Assembly (NCBI GenBank): GCA_037200045.1
Contig: JBBCHM010000001.1
Location: forward strand, 2,108,001 to 2,172,000
DNA from: Rhizomicrobium sp.
GTDB lineage: Bacteria; Pseudomonadota; Alphaproteobacteria; Micropepsales; Micropepsaceae
DNA length: 64,000 bases
Direction of reading: 5' to 3'
In this document: positions 55,750-63,968 of the stretch, piece by piece
Layout of the letters: every line of letters starts with the position of its first letter
Position numbering within the stretch: position 1 is the stretch's first letter
Program-made: the position numbers and the translations under genes
Notes under the pieces: model-generated
What the model saw: only the letters and a program-made list of their open reading frames with translations
Told to the model about the DNA's origin: nothing
Database searches by the model: none

Positions 55750-57416
55750 TAATTCGTCCTGTCTTCCAGAAGCCGCCGCGCGATGACATTGGCCTGGATC
55801 TCGGCCGCGCCCTCGAAGATGTTGAGGATGCGCGCGTCGCACAACACGCGGCTGATCGGATATTCCAGCGCGAAGCCGTTGCCGCCATGGATCTGCAACG
55901 CATTGTCGGCGCAGGCCCAGGCGACCCGCGCGCCGAGCAGCTTGGCCATGCCGGCTTCCAGATCGCAGCGCCGCCCCTCGTCCTTCTCGCGCGCGGCGTA
56001 ATAGCTGAGCTGGCGCGTGATGGTGATCTCGACCGCCATCATGGCGAGCTTGTCGCGCACGCGCGGGAATTCCATGAGCGACTGGCCGAATTGCTGGCGC
56101 TCCAGCGCATAGCGCACGCCGAGGTCCATCGCGCACAGCGCCACGCCGACCGCGCGCGCCGCGGTCTGGATGCGCGCCGCCTCGAAGGTCTGCATCAATT
56201 GCTTGAAGCCCTGGCCTTCCTCGCGGCCGAGCAGATCCTTCGCCGGCACTTCGAAGCCGTCGAAGCCGATCTCGTATTCCTTCATCCCGCGATAGCCGAG
56301 CACACCGATCTCGCCACCGCTCATGCCGGGCGCGGGGAAGGTTTCCCTCTCCGTGCCGCGCGGCTTCTCGGCCAGGAACATGGAGAGGCCGCGATAGCCC
56401 GGCTTCTCGGGATTGGTCCGTACCAGGAGAGTCATCATGTCGGCGCGCGCCGCATGGGTGATCCAGGTCTTGTTGCCGTAGATCTTGTAGACCTCGCCGT
56501 CCTTCACCGCGCGCGTCTTCAACGCCGCGACATCGGAGCCGCCCGACGGTTCGGTGAACACCGCGGTCGGCAGCTTCGCGCCGCTGGCAATCAGCGGCAG
56601 CCAGTGCTTGCGCTGGTCCTTGGTGCCGCCGGTCAGGATCAGCTCGGCGGCGATCTCCGACCGGGTCGCAAGCGAGCCGACGCCGATATAGCCGCGGCTG
56701 AGCTCCTCCGACACCACGCACATCGCGGTCTTGGAAAGGCCGGCGCCGCCGAATTCCTCCGGGATCGTCAGGCCGAAGACGCCCAGATCGCTGAGCTCGG
56801 TGATCACCGAGAGCGGGATCAACTCGTCCTTCAGGTGCCATTGATGCGCGAAGGGCGCGACCTTGTCCTGCGCGAAGCGGAAGAACTGCTCGCGGATCAG
56901 GCCCATCGTGTCGTCGAGGCCCGGATCGCCGATGAACATCGCGCCGGCATGTTTCGCCATGTGCTCCGCGATGGCACCGCGGATCTCGGGCCGGCCGCCG
57001 AGCGTGGCAAGCTCGCGCACCGTCGGCGTCCAGAACTCGGCCGCGTTGGTATCGTCGAGACCGAGATCGAAGGGCCGCGCGATTTCGTTCTGGCTCATCT
57101 GGATGCCGCCGGCGATCTGGGAAAGATATTCCGCGAAACCGGCGAGCAGCAGGAGCTGTTCGATCTCGCCGAATTTCTTGTCGTGCTCGAGATGACGGCC
57201 CCAGCGCGCCATCTGGCGCAGCGCCTCGACATAGGTTGCGAGCCACGCAAGGCCGTGCGTCGCGCGCTGTTCGCGGTCGAGCGCCTCGGCCGAGATCTTC
57301 CCGTCGACCGTCACGAGCCGGCCGACCGAATCCTTGGCGGCGGCCAGCAGGCCCTCGGCGGAAAATGCCGCCTCTTCGCATTTGGCCAACAGATGGGGAA
57401 CGCTGAGCGGGAACAT
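55749..57416 (-). CDS. mcd: (2S)-Methylsuccinyl-CoA dehydrogenase Mcd
   Basis: An acyl-CoA dehydrogenase that oxidises (2S)-methylsuccinyl-CoA to mesaconyl-CoA in the ethylmalonyl-CoA pathway. The 555-residue length with a 150-residue N-terminal extension before the standard fold is diagnostic of Mcd. The FAD/substrate regions TAVFTEPSGGSDVAALKTRA, GNKTWITHAARADMM and the C-terminal LQIHGGNGFALEYPISRVLCDARILNIFEGAAEIQ are intact. It lies 106 bp after ccr on the same strand, which supports the assignment; a general ACAD is the alternative. Confidence 0.88.
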   Translation of the reverse strand: MFPLSVPHLLAKCEEAAFSAEGLLAAAKDSVGRLVTVDGKISAEALDREQRATHGLAWLATYVEALRQMARWGRHLEHDKKFGEIEQLLLLAGFAEYLSQIAGGIQMSQNEIARPFDLGLDDTNAAEFWTPTVRELATLGGRPEIRGAIAEHMAKHAGAMFIGDPGLDDTMGLIREQFFRFAQDKVAPFAHQWHLKDELIPLSVITELSDLGVFGLTIPEEFGGAGLSKTAMCVVSEELSRGYIGVGSLATRSEIAAELILTGGTKDQRKHWLPLIASGAKLPTAVFTEPSGGSDVAALKTRAVKDGEVYKIYGNKTWITHAARADMMTLLVRTNPEKPGYRGLSMFLAEKPRGTERETFPAPGMSGGEIGVLGYRGMKEYEIGFDGFEVPAKDLLGREEGQGFKQLMQTFEAARIQTAARAVGVALCAMDLGVRYALERQQFGQSLMEFPRVRDKLAMMAVEITITRQLSYYAAREKDEGRRCDLEAGMAKLLGARVAWACADNALQIHGGNGFALEYPISRVLCDARILNIFEGAAEIQANVIARRLLEDRTN

Positions 57417-57522
57417 GCAAATCGTCTTCCGAATTTCGATCGGTTGAGCTTATCGGACTCCCCGATGCGATGCATCATGGGACGCCCGATTGCGATACGT
57501 GGCAACAAATCCGGGCCGGCGC

Positions 57523-58800
57523 TCAGTCCTTCTGCGCGTCCAGCACGTCCTCGAAGGTGCGCAGGCCCGTGCGCTGGGCGTTCACCAGCACCGCCATGTT
57601 GCCCGGCAGGTGCTCGTTCTTCCACATCTTGGTGTGGGCGCGCGGGATATCGGCCCAGGAGAACACCTCGGACATGCACGGATCGATGCGACGCTCGACG
57701 ACAAGACGGTTCGCCTGCGAGGCCTGGAGCAGGTTGGCAAAATGCGAGCCCTGGATGCGCTTCTGCCGCATCCACACATAGCGCGCGTCGAAGGTGATGT
57801 TGTAGCCGGTGGTGCCGGCGCAGAACACGACCATGCCGCCGCGCTTTACCACGAGGCACGACACCGGGAAGGTCGATTCGCCCGGATGCTCGAACACCAT
57901 GTCGACATCGTTGCCCTTGCCTGTGATGTCCCAGATCGCCTTGCCGAATTTGCGCGCCTCCTTCGTCCAGGAATCGTATTCGGGCGTGTTGACCTTGGGC
58001 ATCGCGCCCCAGCAGTTGAAATCCTTGCGGTTGATGACACCCTTGGCACCGAGCGACAGGACGAATTCGCGCTTGGTCTCGTCGCTGATCACGCCGATGG
58101 CGTTGGCGCCGCTGACGGCGCAGAGCTGGATGGCGAAGGAGCCCAAGCCGCCGCTGGCGCCCCACACCAGCACATTGTGGCCGGGGCGCAGGATGTGCGG
58201 ACGATGGCCGAAGAACATCCGATAGGTCGTGGCGAGCGTCAGCGTGTAGCAGGCCGATTCTTCCCAGGTCAGGTGCTTGGGCCGCTCCATCAATTGGCGG
58301 TCCTGCACGCGGGCGAATTGCGCGAAGGAACCGTCCGGCGTCTCATAGCCCCAGATGCGCTGGCTGGGCGAGAACATCGGATCGCCGCCATTGCATTCCT
58401 CGTCGTCGCCGTCGTCCTGATTGCAATGCACGACGATCTCGTCGCCGACCTTCCAGCGCTTCACCTTGGAGCCGACCGCCCACACGATGCCGGACGCGTC
58501 GGAGCCGGCGATGTGATAGGGGTTCTTGTGGCCGTCGATCGGCGAGATCGGCGTGCCGAGGCCCGCCCAGACGCCGTTGTAGTTCACCCCCGCCGCCATC
58601 ACGAGGATCAGCACGTCGTGGCTGTCGAGCGGCCAGGTGGGCACGACCTCGATCTGGAAGGATTTCTCGGGCTCGCCATGGCGCTCCTTGCGGATCGTCC
58701 AGGCGTACATCTTCGCCGGCACATGGCCGAGCGGCGGAATCTCGCCGATCTCGTAAAGGTCCTTGTAGACTTCAAGCTGCGGCACGGAGTGCTGCGACAT
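57523..58800 (-). CDS. ccr: Crotonyl-CoA carboxylase/reductase
   Basis: Ccr reductively carboxylates crotonyl-CoA to (2S)-ethylmalonyl-CoA with NADPH, the key step of the ethylmalonyl-CoA pathway. The 425-residue medium-chain reductase has the Ccr-specific N-terminus (YEIGEIPPLGHVPAKMYAW), PYHIAGSDASGIVWAVG, the insertion CNQDDGDDEECNGGDPMFSPSQRIWGYETPDGSFAQFARVQ and Rossmann loop VLVWGASGGLGSFAIQL. ATG 58800 follows GAGGA. An upstream TTGCAATGCAGCA is shared with ecm. No phaA/phaB genes are adjacent. Confidence 0.95.
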   Translation of the reverse strand: MSQHSVPQLEVYKDLYEIGEIPPLGHVPAKMYAWTIRKERHGEPEKSFQIEVVPTWPLDSHDVLILVMAAGVNYNGVWAGLGTPISPIDGHKNPYHIAGSDASGIVWAVGSKVKRWKVGDEIVVHCNQDDGDDEECNGGDPMFSPSQRIWGYETPDGSFAQFARVQDRQLMERPKHLTWEESACYTLTLATTYRMFFGHRPHILRPGHNVLVWGASGGLGSFAIQLCAVSGANAIGVISDETKREFVLSLGAKGVINRKDFNCWGAMPKVNTPEYDSWTKEARKFGKAIWDITGKGNDVDMVFEHPGESTFPVSCLVVKRGGMVVFCAGTTGYNITFDARYVWMRQKRIQGSHFANLLQASQANRLVVERRIDPCMSEVFSWADIPRAHTKMWKNEHLPGNMAVLVNAQRTGLRTFEDVLDAQKD

Positions 58801-58870
58801 GTGTTGATCCTCTTCCCCTCGGCCGTCTTGTTGCGGCTGCACAATTGGCGGGGATTAGGCCCCAATTCTC

Positions 58871-58883
58871 TGCTGCATTGCAA
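58871..58883 (-). promoter_or_regulatory. Conserved 13-bp motif upstream of ccr
   Basis: On the minus strand TTGCAATGCAGCA, 71-83 bp upstream of the ccr ATG. The same sequence with one change (TTGCAGTGCAGCA) lies upstream of ecm in the same orientation to its gene. It resembles TTGCA-type inverted sites bound by ScfR/RamB/PccR regulators of short-chain acyl-CoA metabolism (from the literature); no such regulator gene is in the window. Confidence 0.55.
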
Positions 58884-58948
58884 CAGGGGTTGTCATAAAT
58901 GCACCGTCGTTGTGGCAATTCGGCAATAAAGTTACCGAGCACCGCGCC

Positions 58949-59236
58949 TTAGCGCCGCGACCAGCCCTTCTTGCCCGCGGCCTTTCCCGCGATTTCCTTG
59001 AGCTTTAACGCCTGGCGCAGCGAAAGCGACGTGCCGGGGCCGCCCTTTTCCGGGTCGCGGAAGGCCCGGCCGTATTTCTCGACCCGGGTCTCGACCGATC
59101 CCAGGAACTCGCCCTCCCAGTCAGACAGTTTCACGCCCGCCGTCTCGGCCGCCTTGCGCGCCTTCTTGAGCGCCCGCAGCGCGGCGCGCTTGGCGGCAGC
59201 CCTGCGATCTTCGTGGGTGGGAGGCTTGGATTTCAT
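58949..59236 (-). CDS. Small basic protein of unknown function
   Basis: A 95-residue, very basic protein (about 25 Lys/Arg), with an N-terminal helix (DRRAAAKRAALRALKKARKAAETAG) and a central DWEGEFLGSVETRVEKYGRAFRDPEKGG segment ending in Lys-rich tail. Composition suggests nucleic-acid or ribosome association. Not recognised. It is encoded upstream of ccr on the same strand, 148 bp from the ccr start, and is divergent from a VOC gene. Confidence 0.65.
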   Translation of the reverse strand: MKSKPPTHEDRRAAAKRAALRALKKARKAAETAGVKLSDWEGEFLGSVETRVEKYGRAFRDPEKGGPGTSLSLRQALKLKEIAGKAAGKKGWSRR

Positions 59237-59293
59237 CGCTTGTGCAAGGCGGGCCGGCGGTCTGGACTGGGACGAAGGCTGAAGGAACCGGGC

Positions 59294-59734
59294 ATGGAGA
59301 TCAACGGCGTCGCGCACACCGTCATCACTGCCGGCGATTTCGCCCGGGCGCGGGCGTTCTATGGTGAGCTCCTGCCGTTCCTGGGATTGGCGCCGGTTAT
59401 CGACATCAACGGGTTCTTCTACTGCGTCGGCGGGCGCACCGGTTTTGGGATCCGCGCCCCGGCGCCGGAGCACGAGGGCCAGCGCTTCCAGCAGGGCAGC
59501 GTCGGATTGCATCATCATTGCTGGCGCGCCCGCGAACGCGCCGATGTCGATGAAGCGCATGGGTTTCTCGTCAAGCTCGGCGCGAGGATCGTGCACCCGC
59601 CGCGACAGGACGATTTCGCGCCGGGCTATTACTCCGTGCTGTTCGAGGACCCCGACGGCATAAGGCTGGAGATCAATCACGTCCCGGGCCGCGGCCTGTT
59701 CGAGCCCGGCACGAAGGCGCCGCGGAACATCTAG
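59294..59734 (+). CDS. VOC family (glyoxalase-like) protein
   Basis: A 146-residue vicinal oxygen chelate protein: HTVITAGDFARARAFYGELLPFLG, then GSVGLHHHCWRARERADVDEA, HGFLVKLGARIV and YYSVLFEDPDGIRLEINHVPG, with His and Glu residues in places compatible with a metal site. Although ethylmalonyl/methylmalonyl-CoA epimerase is also a VOC protein and this gene lies between ccr and ecm, the sequence does not fit it. Function unknown. Confidence 0.8.
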   Translation: MEINGVAHTVITAGDFARARAFYGELLPFLGLAPVIDINGFFYCVGGRTGFGIRAPAPEHEGQRFQQGSVGLHHHCWRARERADVDEAHGFLVKLGARIVHPPRQDDFAPGYYSVLFEDPDGIRLEINHVPGRGLFEPGTKAPRNI

Positions 59735-61020
59735 CGCTTCGGATCGGTCAGCGCGTCGTAGAGCAGGCCTTGCGATACCGTCGCCAGGGACACGTTGCCG
59801 GCGGCGCCGGTGCCGAAGCGCTGGATCATGCCGAGGAAGAACAGATCGTTCTTCGGGTCGATCCAGAACCAGGTGCCGGCCGCGCCGCCCCACCAGATCG
59901 AACCCGCGCCCAGCTTGCTGTCGATCTTCGCCGGGTCCCTGGTGATTGCGAAATCCAGGCCGAAACCGATCGCCTCCCCGCCGATGGAGCGGCCGGCGGT
60001 CGCGTCCGACGGCTGCACGCCGGGCTCGATCTGGTCGGTCTCCATCAGTGTGACCGTCTCGGGCTTCAGGATACGCACGCCATTCAGCTCACCCTTGTTC
60101 AGCATCATCTGGCAGAACAGCGCGTAGTCATCGACCGTCGACACCGATCCGCCGCCGCCCGATTCCATCGGCGGCGGCTTGGTGAAGTCCTGGACCATCG
60201 GGATCGCCGACGTCAGCTCATAGAGCTTGTCGCCGGTCAGCTGGTTCTTGGCATAGACGCCGGAGAGGCGAGCCGCCTTGTCCGGCGGCACCATGAAACC
60301 GGTGTCGGTCATGCCGAGCGGGCCCCAAATATGCTCCCGCAGGAATTGGCCGAACGTCTCGCCCGACAGTTTCTCGACGATATAGCCCTGGATATCGACG
60401 GCGGCGGAGTAGGACCATTTGGTGCCGGGCTGATACAGCAGCGGGATCTTGGCGATCCGGCCGATCATCTCCTTGAGCCCGTTCGACTCCAGCACCTTGT
60501 CGGCGCGGAATGCGTCGTCCACCGGATTGCCGGTACGCAATCCGTAGCCGAAGCCCGCCGTGTGGGTCATCAGCTCGCGCATGGTGGGCGGATGCTTCAT
60601 GTCTTCCAGCGCGCCGTCGGCGCCAAGCACCTTGAGACCGGCGAATTCCGGAATGAATTTCGTCACCGGATCGTCGAGCTTCCACAGCCCCTTTTCATAG
60701 AGGATCATCATCGCCACGCCGGTCATCGGCTTGGTCTGCGAATACATGCGGAAGATCGTGTCGCGCGCGATCGGCGTCGCCGCCGCCATGCTGGCCAGGC
60801 CGTGGCCGTGCAGATCGACGATCTTGCCGTGACGCACCGCCAGTATCTCGATACCAGCGACCTGGCCGTCATCCACCGCCTTGTCCATCGCCGCGTCGAG
60901 CAGTTTCAGCCTGGCGGGATCGAAGCCGGCGCTCTCCGGCGCGGCCTGCGGCAGAGGCGTGGCCCACGCCGCCGCGAGCGAGAACCAAATGGCGGAAGCC
61001 GCCAATAATAATCTGCGCAT
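59731..61020 (-). CDS. Beta-lactamase class C/serine hydrolase family protein
   Basis: A 429-residue exported serine hydrolase with a Sec signal peptide (RRLLLAASAIWFSLAAAWA). The penicillin-binding fold motifs are SxxK as SQTK (Ser94, Lys97) and YSA (Tyr204), followed by VDIQGYIVEKLSGETFGQFL and a KTG-like region near WWGGAAGTWF. Members include esterases and carboxypeptidases; there is no reason to claim beta-lactam hydrolysis. It overlaps the convergent VOC gene by 4 bp and follows the DUF1684 gene by 15 bp. Confidence 0.88.
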   Translation of the reverse strand: MRRLLLAASAIWFSLAAAWATPLPQAAPESAGFDPARLKLLDAAMDKAVDDGQVAGIEILAVRHGKIVDLHGHGLASMAAATPIARDTIFRMYSQTKPMTGVAMMILYEKGLWKLDDPVTKFIPEFAGLKVLGADGALEDMKHPPTMRELMTHTAGFGYGLRTGNPVDDAFRADKVLESNGLKEMIGRIAKIPLLYQPGTKWSYSAAVDIQGYIVEKLSGETFGQFLREHIWGPLGMTDTGFMVPPDKAARLSGVYAKNQLTGDKLYELTSAIPMVQDFTKPPPMESGGGGSVSTVDDYALFCQMMLNKGELNGVRILKPETVTLMETDQIEPGVQPSDATAGRSIGGEAIGFGLDFAITRDPAKIDSKLGAGSIWWGGAAGTWFWIDPKNDLFFLGMIQRFGTGAAGNVSLATVSQGLLYDALTDPKR

Positions 61021-61035
61021 GCTTTCCCCCAGCGG

Positions 61036-61923
61036 TCAGTGAACGTGATGCGGATCCTTCTCGCCCGCTTGAACGGCGGTGGCGAGCGCGTCCGTCGCGA
61101 CCGGGCAGGTGAAGAAGGCCGAGCGGGCGCAATTGGGATTATAGGCGTCGTTGAAGTCGATGGTCACGCTCCTGGGCGGGAACGGCCCGAAGCCGTCGAC
61201 ATCGACATAGCGGCCGGCGCCATAGGTCACCTTGCCCGTCAGATCGTCCATGAAGAACGCGCTCAGCTCGGCGATCTTCGCCGGATCGTTGTCGCCGGCA
61301 TAGAAGGGCAGGGTGAAGGACTTGCCGTTCAGCTTGAAGGTCGCGTCGCCCGCGTGAAAGAACTGCTTGTCGGTGCCGCGCGAGGTGCGGAAGACGCGCG
61401 GCGGCAGCTTCGGATCGGGCGCGAACGTCGCGGTGACGCGATAGGCGGGATTGTAGGGAAAATAGATCACGCCCTTGAAGCTCAGCGCGTCGGCGCGCTT
61501 CTGATTGTAGAGCATGATGCGAACGCCCATCACGCCGGCGCCGACCTGGGTCGCGAAGCCCTGAATGTCGACATCGGCGTCGATCGCCACGCCCCGGCGC
61601 AGCGCCGCGTCGTCGAGCGTCTTGCCCCCCATCACCGCGCTCATATGGCCGGCGTGGTAGGTTGCCGAAAGGATGCCGCCGGCCTTGCCCTGGACCCAGT
61701 GATACGAGTCCGGTTTGCCCTTGGTGCCGGTCAGCGTCGCGCTCTGGCCCTCGCCGAGATAGGCCGCGTCTTGGATCTTCAGAATCGCATGCGGGGTCGC
61801 GGCCCAGGCCTTGTTGGCGTCGGCGATGCCGGCCCGCCAATCGGTCTCGATTCTGTCCGGGGCCGGCGCCGCGGCCAGGAACAGCGTGGCCGCCAGCGCC
61901 GCCATGAACGTCCCTATACGCAT
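61036..61923 (-). CDS. DUF1684 family secreted protein
   Basis: A 295-residue protein with signal peptide (MRIGTFMAALAATLFLAAAPA) and DUF1684 features: DWRAGIADANKAW, SFKGVIYFPYNPAYRVTATFAPD, FYAGDNDPAKIAELSAFFMDDLTGKVTYGAGRYVDVDG and the CPV/NPNCA cysteine region near the C-terminus. The function of DUF1684 is unknown. It precedes the serine hydrolase by 15 bp on the same strand and is divergent from ecm with a 79-bp shared gap holding the EMC motif. Confidence 0.85.
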   Translation of the reverse strand: MRIGTFMAALAATLFLAAAPAPDRIETDWRAGIADANKAWAATPHAILKIQDAAYLGEGQSATLTGTKGKPDSYHWVQGKAGGILSATYHAGHMSAVMGGKTLDDAALRRGVAIDADVDIQGFATQVGAGVMGVRIMLYNQKRADALSFKGVIYFPYNPAYRVTATFAPDPKLPPRVFRTSRGTDKQFFHAGDATFKLNGKSFTLPFYAGDNDPAKIAELSAFFMDDLTGKVTYGAGRYVDVDGFGPFPPRSVTIDFNDAYNPNCARSAFFTCPVATDALATAVQAGEKDPHHVH

Positions 61924-61936
61924 CGCCTTCACTCCC

Positions 61937-61955
61937 TTTTTGCAGTGCAGCAAAA
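61937..61955 (+). promoter_or_regulatory. Motif-bearing inverted repeat upstream of ecm
   Basis: TTTTTGCAGTGCAGCAAAA contains an inverted TTTTGC/GCAAAA around AGTGCA and, inside it, TTGCAGTGCAGCA (61940-61952), which matches the ccr motif in 12 of 13 positions. It lies 51-63 bp before the ecm ATG, in the shared gap with the divergent DUF1684 gene, and may serve both directions. Confidence 0.55.
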
Positions 61956-62002
61956 TTTCGCCTAGTCTTGCCGCCACGCAATTTCTGCAACACCACCGAG
62001 AC

Positions 62003-63958
62003 ATGTCGCGCGACAAGCCCTGGATATTCCGCACCTATGCCGGCCATTCAAGCGCCAAGGCGTCGAATGCGCTTTATCGCACCAATCTGGCCAAGGGCCA
62101 GACGGGCCTGTCGGTCGCTTTCGACCTGCCGACTCAGACCGGCTATGACAGCGACGATCCCATCGCCAAGGGCGAGGTCGGCAAGGTCGGCGTGCCGGTC
62201 TCCCATATCGGCGACATGCGGGCGCTGTTCGACGGCCTGCCGCTCGCCGACATGAACACCTCCATGACGATCAACGCGCCGGCGGCGTGGATGCTGGCGC
62301 TCTATGTCGCCGTGGCCGACGAGCAGGGCGCGCCCCGCGACAGCCTTGCCGGCACGACGCAAAACGACATCGTGAAGGAGTATCTGGCGCGCGGCACCTA
62401 CATCTTCCCGCCCGGGCCGGCGCTGCGCCTGACGACGGACACCATCGCCTTCACGACGGCGCAGATGCCGAAGTGGAATCCGATCAATTTCTGCTCCTAT
62501 CATCTGCAGGAAGCCGGCGCCGACGCGGTGGAGGAAGCGGCCTTCGCGCTGGCCACCGCCGTCTCGGTGCTCGACGCCGCCAAGGCGCGCGGCGCCATCC
62601 CGCTTTCGGAATTCCCCAAGGCCGTCGGGCGGATGAGCTTCTTCGTCAATTCCGGCGTCAAATTCATCACCGAGATCTGCAAGCTGCGCGCGATGGCGGC
62701 GCTGTGGGACGAGATCACGCTGGAACGCTATGGCGTGACCGATCCGAAGCAGCGGCTGTTCCGCTATGGCGTGCAGGTGAACTCGCTGGGCCTGACCGAG
62801 CAGCAGCCGGAGAACAACGTCTATCGCGTGCTGTTCGGCATGCTGGGCGTGACGCTCAGCAAGAACGCGCGCGCCCGCGCGGTGCAATTGCCGGCGTGGA
62901 ACGAGGCGCTCGGCCTGCCGCGGCCCTGGGACCAGCAATGGTCGCTGCGCCTGCAGCAGATCGGCGCCTTCGAGACCGACATGCTCGAATATGGCGACAT
63001 CTTCGACGGCTCCAAGGTGATCGGCGAGAAGGTCGAACAGCTCAAGCTGCAGATCCGCGAGGAGATGGCGCGGATCGCGCAATTCGGCGGCACCGGCACG
63101 CAGGCGGCGCTCGAATACATGAAGGAGCGGCTGGTCGCCTCCAACGCGGCGCGGGTGGAAGCCATCGAGCGCGGCGACGAAATCCGCGTCGGCGTCAACG
63201 CCTATAAGGAGACCGAAGTCTCGCCGCTGACCGCCGGCAACGGCTCCTTCATGACGGTCGACGAATCGGCCGAGGCCGAACAGATCGCGCGGCTGAAGGC
63301 CTGGCGCGCCGGCCGCGACGCCGGCAAGGCGGCGGCGGCGCTGGCCGCGCTGGAGCGCGCCGCGCGGGAAGACACCAATCTGATGGCGGTCTCCATCGAT
63401 TGCGCCAAGGCCGGCGTCACCACCGGCGAATGGGCGAGAGCGCTGCGCAAAGTGTTCGGCGAGTACCGGGCGCCGACCGGCGTGGCGGCCAGCGCCCCGG
63501 CGCGCAATGACGAGCGCATCGGCAAGCTCAAGGACGAGGTCGACGCTGCCTCGATCAAGCTCGGCCGGCGGCTGACCTTCCTGGTCGCCAAGCCCGGCCT
63601 GGACGGCCATTCCAACGGCGCCGAACAGATCGCGATCCGCGCCCGCGACGCCGGGATGGACGTGATCTACAACGGCATCCGCTATTCCCCCGACGATATC
63701 GTTGCGGAAGCCTTGGCGAAGCGGCCCCATCTGATCGGCCTGTCGGTGCTGTCGGGCAGCCATGTCAGCCTGGCCCGCGACGTGGTCGCCAAGCTGCGCG
63801 CGGCCGGACTTTCGGACATCAAGGTGGTCGCCGGCGGCATCATCCCGGAGGCGGACGAAGCGGCGCTGAAGGCCGCCGGCATTTCCGCCGTGTTTTCGCC
63901 CAAGGACTACGACCTCAACCAGATCATGCACGGCCTGGTCGAGCTGGTCCGGCAATAA
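62003..63958 (+). CDS. ecm: Ethylmalonyl-CoA mutase
   Basis: A coenzyme-B12 mutase converting (2R)-ethylmalonyl-CoA to (2S)-methylsuccinyl-CoA. The 651-residue chain has the TIM-barrel substrate domain (GLSVAFDLPTQTGYDSDDP, then NTSMTINAPAAWMLALY, QMPKWNPINFCSYHLQEAGA) and a C-terminal B12-binding domain with D534-G-H536-S-N-G539 in GLDGHSNGAEQIA, H536 ligating cobalt. Single-chain length and neighbours ccr and mcd favour Ecm over methylmalonyl-CoA mutase. The meaB-type chaperone is not in view. A repeat follows its stop. Confidence 0.9.
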   Translation: MSRDKPWIFRTYAGHSSAKASNALYRTNLAKGQTGLSVAFDLPTQTGYDSDDPIAKGEVGKVGVPVSHIGDMRALFDGLPLADMNTSMTINAPAAWMLALYVAVADEQGAPRDSLAGTTQNDIVKEYLARGTYIFPPGPALRLTTDTIAFTTAQMPKWNPINFCSYHLQEAGADAVEEAAFALATAVSVLDAAKARGAIPLSEFPKAVGRMSFFVNSGVKFITEICKLRAMAALWDEITLERYGVTDPKQRLFRYGVQVNSLGLTEQQPENNVYRVLFGMLGVTLSKNARARAVQLPAWNEALGLPRPWDQQWSLRLQQIGAFETDMLEYGDIFDGSKVIGEKVEQLKLQIREEMARIAQFGGTGTQAALEYMKERLVASNAARVEAIERGDEIRVGVNAYKETEVSPLTAGNGSFMTVDESAEAEQIARLKAWRAGRDAGKAAAALAALERAAREDTNLMAVSIDCAKAGVTTGEWARALRKVFGEYRAPTGVAASAPARNDERIGKLKDEVDAASIKLGRRLTFLVAKPGLDGHSNGAEQIAIRARDAGMDVIYNGIRYSPDDIVAEALAKRPHLIGLSVLSGSHVSLARDVVAKLRAAGLSDIKVVAGGIIPEADEAALKAAGISAVFSPKDYDLNQIMHGLVELVRQ

Positions 63959-63968
63959 AAATAAAGGT

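Noticed and set aside
59294..59734. Ethylmalonyl/methylmalonyl-CoA epimerase, suggested by VOC fold and position between ccr and ecm
   Set aside because: The sequence lacks the epimerase pattern (LNHVAIAV start, GIHH-I plus a VLFLHPKD-type end) and instead matches glyoxalase-like proteins.
59731..61020. Beta-lactamase conferring antibiotic resistance
   Set aside because: Class C-like motifs occur in many esterases and peptidases; there is no ampR or mobile context and no evidence for beta-lactam hydrolysis.
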